Part shown: piece by piece, positions 34,090-45,276 of the stretch | Layout of the letters: each line of letters opens with the position of its first letter | Position numbering within the stretch: position 1 is the first letter of the stretch | Assembly: GCA_022497155.1 (NCBI GenBank) | Contig: MU385778.1 | Location: 124,001-188,000 of the forward strand | Direction of reading: 5' to 3' | DNA: 64,000 bases | From: Whalleya microplaca | Lineage: Eukaryota > Ascomycota > Sordariomycetes > Xylariales > Xylariaceae | The notes under the pieces: generated by a model | Database searches by the model: none | What the model saw: only the letters and a program-made list of their open reading frames with translations | Told to the model about the DNA's origin: nothing | Program-made: the position numbers and the translations under genes

Positions 34090-35121
34090 ATGGTGATGTT
34101 ATAGAGAAAACTAAGTTCGTTTAGTACATATTTATTCAACATTGGATGTTGTCAGATACACGCTCTTGAAATGATAAATGGTTAAGGTGCCCGTAATTCT
34201 GCGGAGACCGGAAGATGCAGTCGACGTACGAACAATAAAGACCTGTCACAAAATCATGCTCGGATCTAACTAGGTAAAAAAAAGCACTGTATACCTGTAA
34301 AATTTGGCCTTAAAAGCCTTCTCAATGCGCTGATAAACAGCATCAGATACTTGTCAAAGGTCTTAGAATCATATGACGGGAGCCCCTGAATACCCCTGAA
34401 TAGCCCACATTATTATGTAAGCAGCCAAGCGTGTTGCGTACGGGCTCGATATTATATATCTAGGTTCTCATATACCATGTGGGCATGTAAAACATAGCTG
34501 GGACCTTTCTTGGAGTAAGAGCAATTCTGAAGCTCAATATGATAGATCTCAAGGTACCTAGATAGGTATCCATTGTCTAAAGGGGCAGAGCTTTAGATTT
34601 CTAAGGGAATACTCATCCGTCATGCAGTTAAGCTACAAAACATTTTCTGGGGTAGCTGATTCTCTTGAACTTCTAAACTTACGGTAGCCCAGTAAATATA
34701 GTAGTTCTATTGACCATACAAGTAATGATCAGGGTTCAACAACACCACAGAAATGTTTCACAGTAGGAGGTGCCCAAGTAGGTACCTCTTAGAACAGGCA
34801 ACATTGACCAAAGAACATAGGAAATTAGTGCGTATACCTGAGAAGAATAACAAAGACATGGATGTTAGCATTGCAGAAGAAGATCTACACGTGGCATCGG
34901 ATGTTATACCAAATATACCCTTTATATCTACATATAGATAAGGCGGACCTGTCCATTCTCGTCTCTTGGTTACTAACTCGAATATAGAAAGTCAAAGATA
35001 CCTACCTACCTATATACTGAAGTCCATTTCGATCATCGTGCCATCATTACCAATAATAGTGGAGTATGGTCTTCTCGTTCAAGATCTCCCCTGAAAGGGA
35101 GGGGAGCAAACTGAACTACTT
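34090..35121. other. intergenic, no gene seen
   Basis: About 1 kb of AT-rich DNA. It has CCCCTGAATACCCCTGAATA at about 34384-34403 (a short direct repeat) and several ACCTA/TAGGT runs near 34.55 and 35.0 kb. No coding frame is supported. Confidence 0.4.
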
Positions 35122-36471
35122 CTACCGCCAATTCAAAGCAACATCAGTCATATTTCCAATGTTCGTAAAAGTATGATATGCTTTCTCAGCTCTCACAACA
35201 CCAATTTGTAGTGACACCTGGTCCATGAATTTCTTTTTCAAGTCCGCGACAGTAAGCGGGTTTTCTAGACTCCCAATCGCGTGCTCAATATGTTTTTCTA
35301 ACATACTCCCATCCTCAAATGTAATGGATATGTAGGCTTGATCCTCACTCACACCTTCATCCGTGGTGACATTGACTTTCTGGCGCATATTGACCACGCT
35401 CTCGTTTTTGACAACTGTATCAGTGAATTGCGTCGGTGTTGCTGCACCGTATATGAGTCCAACGGCTGCAGCGTGAAATATGCTGAACTTCCCCTCCAAA
35501 CCTGTTTGGGGGTCAGTTTGACCGGTGAGTACTAGAACTTCCGGATTCACGCGGAGATCAATGCTCGTGATTGATGAAATATTCTTTCCCTCATTAAGTG
35601 ACTGATTGTGTAACTGAATGCAGCCATCAATAGTCGGGTGCATGACGATGCCGCATGGAAATGGTTTAAACGTGTTTTTCTCGATCTCCCATATCTTTCC
35701 CAGTTGATCGAAATACGCGGTCGCATTCTCACGGGTGCTGACGACATTTAACCATCCATACTTCGCCTCCAGTGCCTCCAAGGAGCTGGTGTACCCGTTT
35801 TGTGCTAACAACGCTCCCAGCATCCCGCCCTGTGTCGCGCGGCCGATATGGAAAGACTTCGTCATGGAGCCGAAGAACTCCTGCATGCCTACGACTTGCG
35901 TAGCAGCTATTCCGATAGCATGTTGCATGCGGGTAGTGTCAAGGCCGATGATTTTTCCCACTGCAACAGCTGCACCAATGGATCCCGTCGTGCTTGTGAT
36001 GTGCCACCCCACGTCGTAGTGCTGTGGCGACACCGATAATCCAAGCTTGCACTCAGCTTCAACACCCGCCACAAATGCCGTCAGAAAGTCGTGCCCGGAT
36101 ACTGGAGCCTGCCACTCTGCCACGGCTAGGAGGGCGCTTGCCACGACGCCCGTGGGGTGTATGATGGTCTCGAGGTGTGTGTCGTCGTAGTCGTCGACAT
36201 GGGATGCGATGCCATTCACAAAGGCTGCTACTTGTGCGTCTGCAAAGCTGTCGGTTATCGATCCGTTTGAACCTAGAATACTAGAGGTGGATGGACCGCC
36301 GAAGGCTATACGTGTTGTAGTAAGTGCGATTTGTGGCGCGTCTTGTGCGAAACCGCCGATGGCACAACCGGCCCAGTTGTACACGCTCTTGGTGGCGGCG
36401 TCAATCACAGAGGGCGTTAGGTTGCTGTACGTGAGATTGGTGGCCCAGGAAGCTAAAGTGAAGGTTGCCAT
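35122..36471 (-). CDS. MmgE/PrpD family protein, cis-aconitate decarboxylase-like
   Basis: Intact single-exon gene, 449 residues, ATG at 36471 (an upstream TTG is not used). Family landmarks are all present: FVNGIASHVDDYDDTHLETI, IIHPTGVVASALLA, GWHITSTTGSIGAA, GIAATQVVG and MTKSFHIGRATQGG, then KPFPCGIVMHPTIDG. In the family (2-methylcitrate dehydratase PrpD, cis-aconitate decarboxylase CadA/ACOD1) the DDxH aspartates, the histidine of GWH and the lysine before the HxGRA motif line the active site, and these are kept here. Members act on small tricarboxylic acids. Which substrate cannot be read from sequence; a cis-aconitate-type decarboxylase or a dehydratase are both possible. Its neighbours are a transporter, a P450 and an O-methyltransferase, all broken, suggesting it once belonged to a metabolite cluster. 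Confidence 0.87.
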   Translation of the reverse strand: MATFTLASWATNLTYSNLTPSVIDAATKSVYNWAGCAIGGFAQDAPQIALTTTRIAFGGPSTSSILGSNGSITDSFADAQVAAFVNGIASHVDDYDDTHLETIIHPTGVVASALLAVAEWQAPVSGHDFLTAFVAGVEAECKLGLSVSPQHYDVGWHITSTTGSIGAAVAVGKIIGLDTTRMQHAIGIAATQVVGMQEFFGSMTKSFHIGRATQGGMLGALLAQNGYTSSLEALEAKYGWLNVVSTRENATAYFDQLGKIWEIEKNTFKPFPCGIVMHPTIDGCIQLHNQSLNEGKNISSITSIDLRVNPEVLVLTGQTDPQTGLEGKFSIFHAAAVGLIYGAATPTQFTDTVVKNESVVNMRQKVNVTTDEGVSEDQAYISITFEDGSMLEKHIEHAIGSLENPLTVADLKKKFMDQVSLQIGVVRAEKAYHTFTNIGNMTDVALNWR

Positions 36472-37369
36472 GATGCTTGGCGCTCGTCTGTTGACCTCCA
36501 ATCCTTTATGTACTTAGCTTAATTAGATGACATTGACAGCTATATTGGTTGACTGAGGGGTAATCGTCCTGATGGGGAAGTGGAGCTGATGTAATACGGT
36601 GTATCAGAGCTTGTATCAATCGTTCTACCGGGAATAGGGTGGGCTTGAAAATCTCATGGTGGTTGTGCAGGATAGCACGGAGTTGAAATTGGAGAACAGT
36701 ACCTGGCTAACTTAGCTCAGGTTGGCGAATTATACCATCCACTGGTAGACAATATCTCGCGTGGAACCGTATTTAGGCAATATATTTGATGTTTAGTCAT
36801 ATCGTGGCTTGATGACAGGAGGCCTTGTTGTTTACGTTGACAATAACTAAGGAACACTGACAGCGTTTTGTGGTTATCTAAGCCGAGTAAATTTGAAATC
36901 AAACTGCAATACTTGAAAAAACGACATTAACCTCGCTGGCCTGCTTAGCATATAATGATATATTAGCCTAGACTCTTAAAGGGGAACGCGCCATCAATAC
37001 CTATTTTACAATGAAGTCAAATGGAGGAGAATATGTATACAATATAGAAGGTGTAACGGAGTTATCGCCTTTACTCGAAATCCTAGATTAGCTAGTCTCA
37101 TATATATGCGCTTACGATATTTTTAATCGTTATGAGCTACGGGGTTGCGTGCCCATCTATATTGGTATCTAGGAATAGAACTGAGAGGAAGTCTACTTTA
37201 ACCGAAGAGAGGAGAACATACCATTGAATATCCTTATTTGGTATCCAGACGTTGTAAGATTAAAGTAAGGTACCTGAGAATTTGAATTCCGTTTCACGAT
37301 AGGGGTAATAGCTACAGAACCCCTTATTAGGTCCCAGGACATCAGGCGCTGGGGCAACTGAGCTCAATG
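36472..37369. other. intergenic between PrpD-like and MFS genes
   Basis: About 0.9 kb, AT-rich, containing the PrpD-like promoter (near 36472) and the 3' end of the MFS gene. No gene seen. Confidence 0.45.
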
Positions 37370-38989
37370 CTACAACCCATTTCGTGCCCTCCTCCAGCCC
37401 ATTCCTTTCATACGTAGTAAGATGACCGCCGCAGTTCCAAACAAACCACTCCATAGTGCCAGCGCCGTAAAGTACCATCCCCTTCCCGCCACGTCGAGTA
37501 GTGGTTGTAGTAATGCAGTGCCTGCAGCCGCCATCGCACAACGTGTGATGCTCGTCGCTGCGGCTCCAGTACTGGGACTTTGAGGAAATGAGTCCACCAA
37601 TGAAGCATTGTACGTAGTATAGAAATATGTTCCCCAGAAACCCTGCATAAACTGCAATACTAAAGCAATTGAGAAATGGGATGCGTATTGTACAGCCCAG
37701 CCATAGCTAATAACAGTCGATGTCGAAATGACCAGCATCCAATAATTGCTCCGTGATCTGGCCTTCTCAATGGGAAATTGGAGGAGATCGTCACCAACGA
37801 CCTTGTCGGTGGTGAAGCCGGATTGTCGTGCTGTGACGCGATAGTTACGGTCCATTAGTTTACCTGTGAAGTAGCTACCAACAACAAGCCCGACGCCTCG
37901 AGGTAGATATGCAAGACCTATATATAGTTCGTTGAAGCCATACTCCTTGAATATGTCAGGTAATGAGGCCACGAAGGCGTAGTCGACGGTATAAAAAGAT
38001 CCGTGAATCCAAAGCGCCAGTAGGGTATCCTTGTGGAAAATGATGCGAAAGCAGGAGAGAATATTGATGAGACCATATTTCCGGGCAACCGATTTATTTT
38101 GAGCTTTCTCCTGGGATGACTCAATTGTTCTTGATCCATACCCGGAGCATCGTTTCATTAGGTTGAGCCAGCTCAGCTGCCACCACTTGTACTGTGAATA
38201 GTCGCCACCATTGCCGATTAGAGTCCTAGCAGTCTCTGGCAAGAGCAGGCCAACACCTCCAAATAATACTACAGCAACAATAACCAGGGCCCAGAATAGC
38301 CATACATAGCTGCCGCTGGTGTAGGCAACTGCCCCACCAATCACAGGCCCAACACAAGCGCCTAAGTTGAGCGTCATGCCAACTGAGCCAAGCATGCGAC
38401 CCCTTTTACTAGGTATGCAGACGTCGGCGAAGACCCCGAAGCTGAGCGCGTAGGCAGCACTCGCCCCCAGACTTTAAATAGCACGCATTACTAGTAGAAC
38501 GGCATAACTGTGCTTGTTAACTGATAGTCCAATATTTCCGATGATGTAGAGCAACAATGTAAATAGGAAAAAAGGCCGGCGGCCATAGCTGTCCGACAAG
38601 GGCCCAAAAAGAACTGGAGAAATTGCTTGGAATATGATGTAGATAGTCAGAGTAAGATTGATAGCTTGTGCCGAAGTATCGAAGTGCATCCGTAATAGGG
38701 GAAGCAATGGGAAATAGATGGTCGCCGTGAGAGGCGACGTGATGGTTGTGACTCCTAGAAGCAATTGCAGCTGTCTCAAACGAAACCCAGAGAGAGTTGA
38801 ATATGGCGGATGCGGTCGTCGTAGCGAATTCTGCCCACATACAATTGGTTCTGCCGTATTATCGTTGGGCATTTTTAGAGTTCTGCTCGTTAAAAGTGAA
38901 TGAGCTTCATTTATGGTTGCCGAAATACTTACGTCGTTGGGTATGTTGAAGGTAGCAAGGTGATGAGAGAAGTGGTGCGCACGGTCCAT
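37370..38989 (-). pseudogene. MFS transporter (DHA1/Qdr-type) with one in-frame stop
   Basis: One continuous frame from ATG 38989 (or the more typical MPNDN start at 38875) to the stop at 37370 encodes a full 12-helix major facilitator, except for a single TAA at 38474-38476. Before it: TATIYFPLLPLLRMHFDTSA, QAISPVLFGPLSDSYGRRPF (signature loop between helices 2 and 3) and YAVLLVMRAI. After it, with no frame change: SLGASAAYALSFGVFADVC, RGRMLGSVGMTLNLGACVGP, and helices to the end. Relatives have MRAxQSLGAS here, so CAA to TAA is the likely change. Members export drugs or small metabolites across the plasma membrane. Unless the stop is read through or is an assembly error, the gene is dead. 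It is divergent from the P450, 129 bp away. Confidence 0.82.
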
Positions 38990-39118
38990 TCCGATGTGGT
39001 CTACTTCGTGTTACGCAGAAGGGCGGCACGGTAGACAATACAGCAAGTTCAGTTGGAAACGAAATTTTTGACTACTTCAAATCCCCATATCTTTCTCCCC
39101 AAGCACACCAAAATCATC
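38990..39118. promoter_or_regulatory. shared divergent promoter, MFS and P450
   Basis: Only 129 bp separate the MFS start (38989, minus) and the P450 start (39119, plus). Both promoters must overlap here, which suggests the two genes were co-regulated. A CT-rich patch (CATATCTTTCTCCCCAAG) just precedes the P450 ATG. Confidence 0.55.
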
Positions 39119-40745
39119 ATGACTGCCGTGTCGCTGCTAGCGCTGCTGGCTTCTTCTGTCGCCGCTTTTGCTGCCTATCGCCTGTATCTAACCTACACAC
39201 TGCGACTCACGGCCCAACAGCATGGATGCCAGCCCGCAGCCCGCTACAAGCATAAGGACCCCGTGTTCGGTTTGGATATCTTCCTGCGAACCGGAGATGC
39301 TATCTCCAAGAACCAATTCCTGGTCGAGCACCAGCGGCGATACGATACATATGGGCATACGTTCGAAAGCCTGAACTTCGGTTCGCATGGCATATCCTCT
39401 ATCCACCCAGAAAACCTACGGGCAGTCTTCTCCAAAAATGCTGCAGACTGGGGCGTTCAGCCTTTGCGACTACACGGTATGGGCCCATTCTGCGGCACGG
39501 GATTTATCACGACTGACGGCTCTGACTGGAAGGTCTCCCACGACCTACTCAAGCCCGGCTTCCACAGGTCCAATATTTCTGATTTTGGTCCCCTTGAAGA
39601 GCACTTCCAGATTCTACTAGGACAGATCCCAAAGGACGGCTCTAAGTTTGATTTACAGCCATATCTCTTAAGACTGGTTTGTCTTGTGAACCCGTGCCCA
39701 CGCTTCTGGCCCCCTAACGTATGCGCACTAGTATCTTGACTTGAATACGCTCTTTCTGTTTGGAGAGCCTATCGGAATGCTTTCCGGCATGCCTCCATCG
39801 CATGCAAAAGGCTTTTTGGATGCATTCCAGGCTGGCTTCAATGGCTGCGGAATACGCATCGCCCTGGGGCCTCTGAGCTTCTTGATGCCAAAGCGTTCCT
39901 GGCTCGAGGCATGCAACAAGGTTCATAAATTCGCCGATATATATGTCGAGAGAGCTATCAAGTACAGTAACACAGTCAACTCGGTCGAACATAGCCAAGA
40001 CAAAACAAAGCGACGCACTCTGCTTTTCAACATGGCACAAGCGACGGCTGATAGGACTGTTCTGCGGAACCAAATAGTGCAGGCCATGATGGCAGCAACC
40101 GAAACAACCGCTTCTTTGATTAGCCACGTTATCCGGAACTTGGCCAGCAATCCTATCATAGCTACCCAAGTGCGAGCTGAAGTTCTGGCCGTGGGTGACA
40201 AGCCGCTGGATTTCGACCAGTTACCGCGGATCAAGTCCCTGCAACATGTTATCACTGAGAGTATGCCTGCTAATATTTGGCTCTAAATTGAAAGTTATCG
40301 CTAACGTGATGGCTAGCTCTTCGTCTGTACCCTGTATTTCCGCAGATGAATCGCGTTGCTTTAAAAGATACTTTTACCTACCGGAGGAGGCTTGGATGGC
40401 ACCGCTCCAGTGTTCGCGCCAGCCGGCACTCTATTCGATACTTGCTTCGCTACGCTCCACCGCGATCCGAAAGTTTGGGGTCCCAATGCCAATGAGTTTT
40501 GTCCCTCCCGCTGGGAAAATGCTTATAGCCCTCCCCCATTTACATTCGTACCATTTGGAGCTGGACCTCGACAGTGCTTGGCACAGCAAAAGGCGACTAT
40601 GGAGGTTTCGTATATAGTATCACGGATATTGCAAGAGTTTAGCGGAATAAAGAGCGAAGACGAGAAACCCTATCAGGCACAGGTAGCTCTAACAGCAAAG
40701 AGCGCTCACGGGTGTCTTATATCGCTCACCCCAGCGACAGGATAA
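39119..40745 (+). pseudogene. cytochrome P450 (CYP52-like clan) with a frameshift
   Basis: Exons 39119-39676, 39732-40260 and from 40317, with introns of 55 and 56 bp. The N-terminus is a membrane anchor (SLLALLASSVAAFAAYRLYL). The I-helix motif is AATETT at about residue 307. The K-helix motif ETLRLYP spans the second intron. After MNRVALKDT the frame must change: the next expected LPTGGGLDGT is read only in another frame, consistent with 2 bases missing near 40371. In that frame the gene continues to the heme loop FVPFGAGPRQCLAQQ (Cys codon at 40575) and ends at 40745. Conserved protein lies on both sides, so this is a frameshifted gene, not a mis-called intron. The type is that of microsomal hydroxylases using a CYP52-like fold. 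Substrate unknown. Confidence 0.82.
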
Positions 40746-40799
40746 ATTATACGGAGTATACGGAGATGACAACATAATATGATGAAATAGACGCAGGTT

Positions 40800-42713
40800 A
40801 TGAGTAGTATAGTAGTTGTTGTTAGAGAAGTATCATCACTAGAGTCAGAGGAGGCTCTGCCTCCTATATATATAAGCCACAGCTTGTGGGGTGTCCAGCC
40901 ACCTGAATTATCACAGCCACATCCCTGTAATCTCTCATGTGACGACTTCGGTTCAGGATGGCAGATACTAAACCCAAATCTACTGAAAGAAACAGCGCAA
41001 ATTGATGGGGCCGTGATGAACTCTTCAATGTGTCTAGCCTTCAACAGCAATCAAACGCAGGTCGGCGTATCATACAGGGGAGCCCCGCTTTCGGTGTGGA
41101 GGCTTCAGGATGGACGATGCATCAACAAATGCAAGAGAGCCAAGGACTTTCGTAACGAGCAACGCCGACCTTCTACGAACTGGTTTGCAGTAGACCGATT
41201 CACATGGAATCCTGTTACTGACCATGTACTGTGAATTTACAAAGATGGATGCATCTTCAAATGGCATCCCATAACGGACGAGAATGTTGAGGCATATTGG
41301 GCTGCAGATGAGATAGCAGCCAGTCCTAACGGAAAACTCTTCGCAACTAGCAGCAGTGAAGGTTCAGTCAGAGTGTGGAACTTTGCATACTTCACCGTCA
41401 TTTATCAACTTTCATCAGAAAGTCTTGTCGCAGAACTGGCATTTGGATCTGGTAGCCAACATTTTTATGACCTCCGCGATGGATGCATCAATGCGTGGGA
41501 GTCTAATAGCTTGACTCGTTTCATTGAAACTGATGAGCATATTAGCGATAGCAACAGCGAGGATCAATCGTCCACAGCAATATCCAAATTCTCCGAAGAA
41601 TGGACAGCTCAATTCGCAGCCGTTACAACATTCGCTACAGCCCCTGGAGACAATTCTTATTGCGTTGGCTACGAGGATGGAACTGTCACCCTTTTCCAGA
41701 GGGGTGAAGTCAAGGGCGTCGAATTTGCTAGATTCCATAACTTTCTTCCAGTCACACACATTCGATGGAGTGAAAATGGAAAGTATGTAGCTATTGCTGA
41801 CCTTGCAGGAGACATAAAACTCAAAGCGGTGGATCAGAATGTCATGCAGGACACAGTCATATCATCACTACCTTCTCCCCAGATTAACCTCGATAATCAT
41901 AACATCGAGAATATAGTCTTGAGCCCTGATGGCAAAATTATCTTCATATCAACGGGAGAAAAATGCTTCATCTGTTCTACTAAGGATGGCACTTTGCAGT
42001 CTATCTCTGAATTGGAGGATGGCAGCCATCGCAAGTGGATATGCCATCCGACGCAACCTGATGTCATCTTGGGATGCGGGAGCCTGAATATGCAGGCCTA
42101 TGATTGGAAAAGCCTGGAGAAACTATGTTGTTACTCTTATCATGAGATTCATTCAAAGCAGGTACATGAGAGTGTGACAACTGATGTATCGGAGTTGGAT
42201 GTAACCAAGCTTGGCCAACTATCATTCTCCGACAAAAGCCATTCCCCAACAGTCAACAAAGCCTTCATCACTCAAGATGGACAACATATTCTTTTACATA
42301 CCAGCACGACCACTGCTATCAATCAGGCTCACAAACGCTTCATAATTATCCCCATCACTGAGCTTCAAGCAGCTGATGATAGTACGCATCTACCTCCCTC
42401 TTTGGGATATCTTCAGGTCCCGTCTGAGATTTCCGGCCTGGTAAATGTGCCCATAGGGATCCTGTCCGGTTCCAGATTGGCTTTCTTGAACCACGACCTT
42501 TGGTTCTGTACTTATTATCTTGAAGCCGCATCTCAATCCAACATATCTGGCGCTTACCACCGATTTTACTTCGTTCCGAGGGACTGGGTGGGCAGGAGTA
42601 GCTTCGAGTGCTGCGAACTGACGAGGGATAGGTCACTATTCTGGCCTAAGGACGATAGAATTGTGCTTATCGACTGCGACCTTGACGACCCAAGATTGAC
42701 TTCTCTGTTTTAG
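40800..42713 (+). pseudogene. WD40-type C-terminal part of an NLR-like protein, one in-frame stop
   Basis: Two frames, 40800-41234 and 41373-42713, are the same frame separated by the TGA at 41232. Reading through gives about 637 residues of WD40-like repeats: LAFNSNQTQVGVSYRGAPLS, then SPNGKLFATSSSEGSVRVWN, LSPDGKIIFISTGEK, and the terminal block YFVPRDWVGRSSFECCELTR and LFWPKDDRIVLIDCDL. That ending is typical of fungal NACHT-WD40 proteins (NWD/STAND regulators of incompatibility and defence). The NACHT and N-terminal effector domains are absent: the P450 ends only 55 bp upstream. So this is a decapitated, interrupted remnant. A small ATG at 40800 with MSSIVVVVRE could not replace the missing domains. 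Confidence 0.75.
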
Positions 42714-44145
42714 GAGTTTGTTGAGCAGGAATAGGTATGTAGACGGGCCAAGTGGGACTTTGATCGGGGACCATGAAAATTCGCAGGAACTTGATTTAGT
42801 AATTGATCTCATAGACATAGATAAACATCTCCAGCTACATTGCCTTGTACAACATGGACATAACGTATAGGCGCCCTTGTAAGCTAGTTTATCTACCGAT
42901 GCATCTCAAAATAGACTGAGGTATGAACGGAAAGTTCTCTCTGAGTTCACGATAATCTAGTTCTTATTATGTCATGTTGATATATTACCTTCTGAGACTT
43001 CGTTGTGGTATAACATAATCGAAGGTCATAGCCCTTTCGATGGGTTGGTCCAGTTCTCCTAGTATGTGGATAGCACTTAAGCTCCCGCTGTTTAAGGCGA
43101 ATTCGGGATTGTCAACAGAGCTTCGGATAGGTATTTGTTAGGGCCATAATTCATGAGAAGTTCCTGTTGTTATCAGGTAGCAGCAACCATATTGAGTTGG
43201 GCGTCAATTTGGTTGGGCCTGAAACAGCTCCACGGAATGAAATAGAAGGAGAAGAAAAAAGTCGTGCTTGGTTTACTCCGCCTGTCATTTGTGTTTTCTA
43301 TGTGGCTAAGTGATCCCATGACAAGGCTTAGTTCAACGACTAGTCGGTGAGAACCGTACGTGTGTGCGTTGTAAGGTGAGGTATGCGCTGAAGGCCGGCC
43401 GTGTCGACTGATCTACACCATTCCGAAAAATATCGCAGACTGAGGGAATAAGATTGCATCGTTGCTAATGATCAAGGACACGTATGTTCGGGCAGCCGGG
43501 TCTTGTAATTGCTGAAGTCGGAGACGGCCTTGGAAAGCGGATCAATCCCGACATGTCGGTACGAACAGTTGGGAGACGATTACAAGCTTAGCCTCCATGA
43601 TTGGCTGGGCCCTCATTTCCCCAGTCGAATGTTCTCGCCCATGGGGATCACAAGGAGCAGAGAAAACCCGTGGCTGCGGTCTAAGCAGTCTTGGGACGCC
43701 ATGATTTACGAGAATAATTCGGTAGTATCATTTTAAATTTGCTTCAATGGTGTCATGGTCCGTCATAGTCGCCCTGCAGGATCCGAAAATGCTTTTCTTC
43801 GCCTTAATCCGGCTTGCGTCGACCCATAGCTGGCTCAGCTGGGCGAGGTCCGGTGGATTGACGATACTAAATAGGTCGGCGCCTGAAATGGCCGTCAGCC
43901 CACATCACACCACTGTATCGTGATCCGCCTATTTGGTCACCCCACGCTCACCGGCCGCGATGTCAGTAGTAGAATAAAGAAAATGAATTTATATTGCCCT
44001 AAACTCTCGGTGTCTGTATCGTGTTTCACAGCAGTCTGCACACATTAGCATTCAAGCGAATAAAACGATCTGAAATCAACCTTCGAGTACTACCAGTATA
44101 TTGCTACTCCACCACTCGTCCGAACAATTACATACAATTGTCATC
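42714..44145. other. intergenic, no gene seen
   Basis: About 1.4 kb. The final part (about 43.9-44.14 kb), with CACACAT and CACCACTC patches, is the likely promoter of the next small gene. Confidence 0.4.
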
Positions 44146-44511
44146 ATGGCCATCGCACACCCACAGGCCTTCCGCCCACACATGCAAACAGCCGCTAAGG
44201 CTACAGCCCCATCAGTTGCCAAGCTCGGTCCGATTGCATCCAAAATATTACCTGCCGTCGTCACTGCAGGAGCTAGTAAGCCTTACCCCATCTTCAGCCC
44301 ATAGCATTAACTTTCAGCTAACTCATATTAAACAGTCTACACCGTAGGCTCTTATGTCCACTCGCAACTTACACGCGAGGCTGGTACAATGGACAAAATC
44401 TTCGCTCAACAGAACACACCCGAGGTCGAGGAAGCTAGAAGGAAGGCTCTATTGGTAGAGACGAACGGAGACCCCCGAAACAACCTGCTCAACTTCTTGG
44501 GATGGTCCTAA
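44146..44511 (+). CDS. small conserved protein, two exons
   Basis: Exons 44146-44275 and 44336-44511 with a 60-bp intron (GTAAGC donor, CAGCTAACTC branch, AACAG acceptor) give 101 residues. The sequence reads MAIAHPQAFRPHMQTAAKAT at the start, then one moderately hydrophobic segment (KILPAVVTAGAIYTVGSYV), then a charged tail (EVEEARRKALLVE) and the ending NNLLNFLGWS. Splicing is supported because the frame only continues across the intron. One membrane helix in a 100-residue basic protein would suit a mitochondrial or other organelle inner-membrane protein, but I do not recognise the family. Function unknown. Confidence 0.72.
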
Positions 44512-45276
44512 ATAAAGGATAAGAGATGGATACTTGACTATCTGTATTGTATTGTACAGAGGAGGCTTCTTGCATGGCCCAGGCGTTTGGGAAAATGCTT
44601 TCATCTAGCACACGCTGGCTCTCAGCGATAGTGTACACTATATACACCACAAGGCGTAATCGATCTTATTTGTGCTGATTTTGTGTCTGCTGTTGAAGCT
44701 GTGTTCTCGAATGAAATTGTAATTTGATCGCAAACAGTTTAATTCAAAAGTCAGAAACCCATCGATAGTAAATCGTTAATTTTTAGTCGCATTGCACCAA
44801 TGTTTCCTGGATGTAAAGAACCTTGTTCCCGAAGTTTCCTATGATTGGTGTGGCAGTAAGTATATGGGGGCAGTGTCAAGGCTTTAATATGCGGAGGCTA
44901 GCTGAACTTAGAGTTCGGCAACATCGTAAGATATATGATCATATGGATTTTTATATATTCATGCCCATATTATGACACTAAGGCTTCACATATATGCATC
45001 CTCTTTTATAGCCAATAGTTTCTATGTGATATTAGTGAGTTTAAATAAACGTCAGTGTTTCACAGAGTGGACGCGATTCCTTTAGCTAGTAGAGTTACCC
45101 AAAGCTACTAATCAACCTTCCCACATCTGCTATTAAGAGCCTCTCTAGATAGTTACACAACTCTGACGTTACAGTCTTCTACTCAACAGTATCAACTTAA
45201 AATCTACAGTTTCTGGGGCAGGCTTCTTGGACCTGAGTCTTTGTCTATATTGACAGCGCATCGTTTCTTCGGCGTA
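44512..45276. other. intergenic, no gene seen
   Basis: About 0.77 kb of AT-rich DNA with runs like TATATATATTCATG. It is the shared 3' side of the small gene (plus) and the SMP-30 gene (minus). Confidence 0.45.

Noticed and set aside
38872..38989. Intron in the MFS N-terminus (GTAAGT...GAGCAG)
   Set aside because: Splicing it breaks the frame, while reading through keeps it; the start at MPNDN is the more likely explanation.
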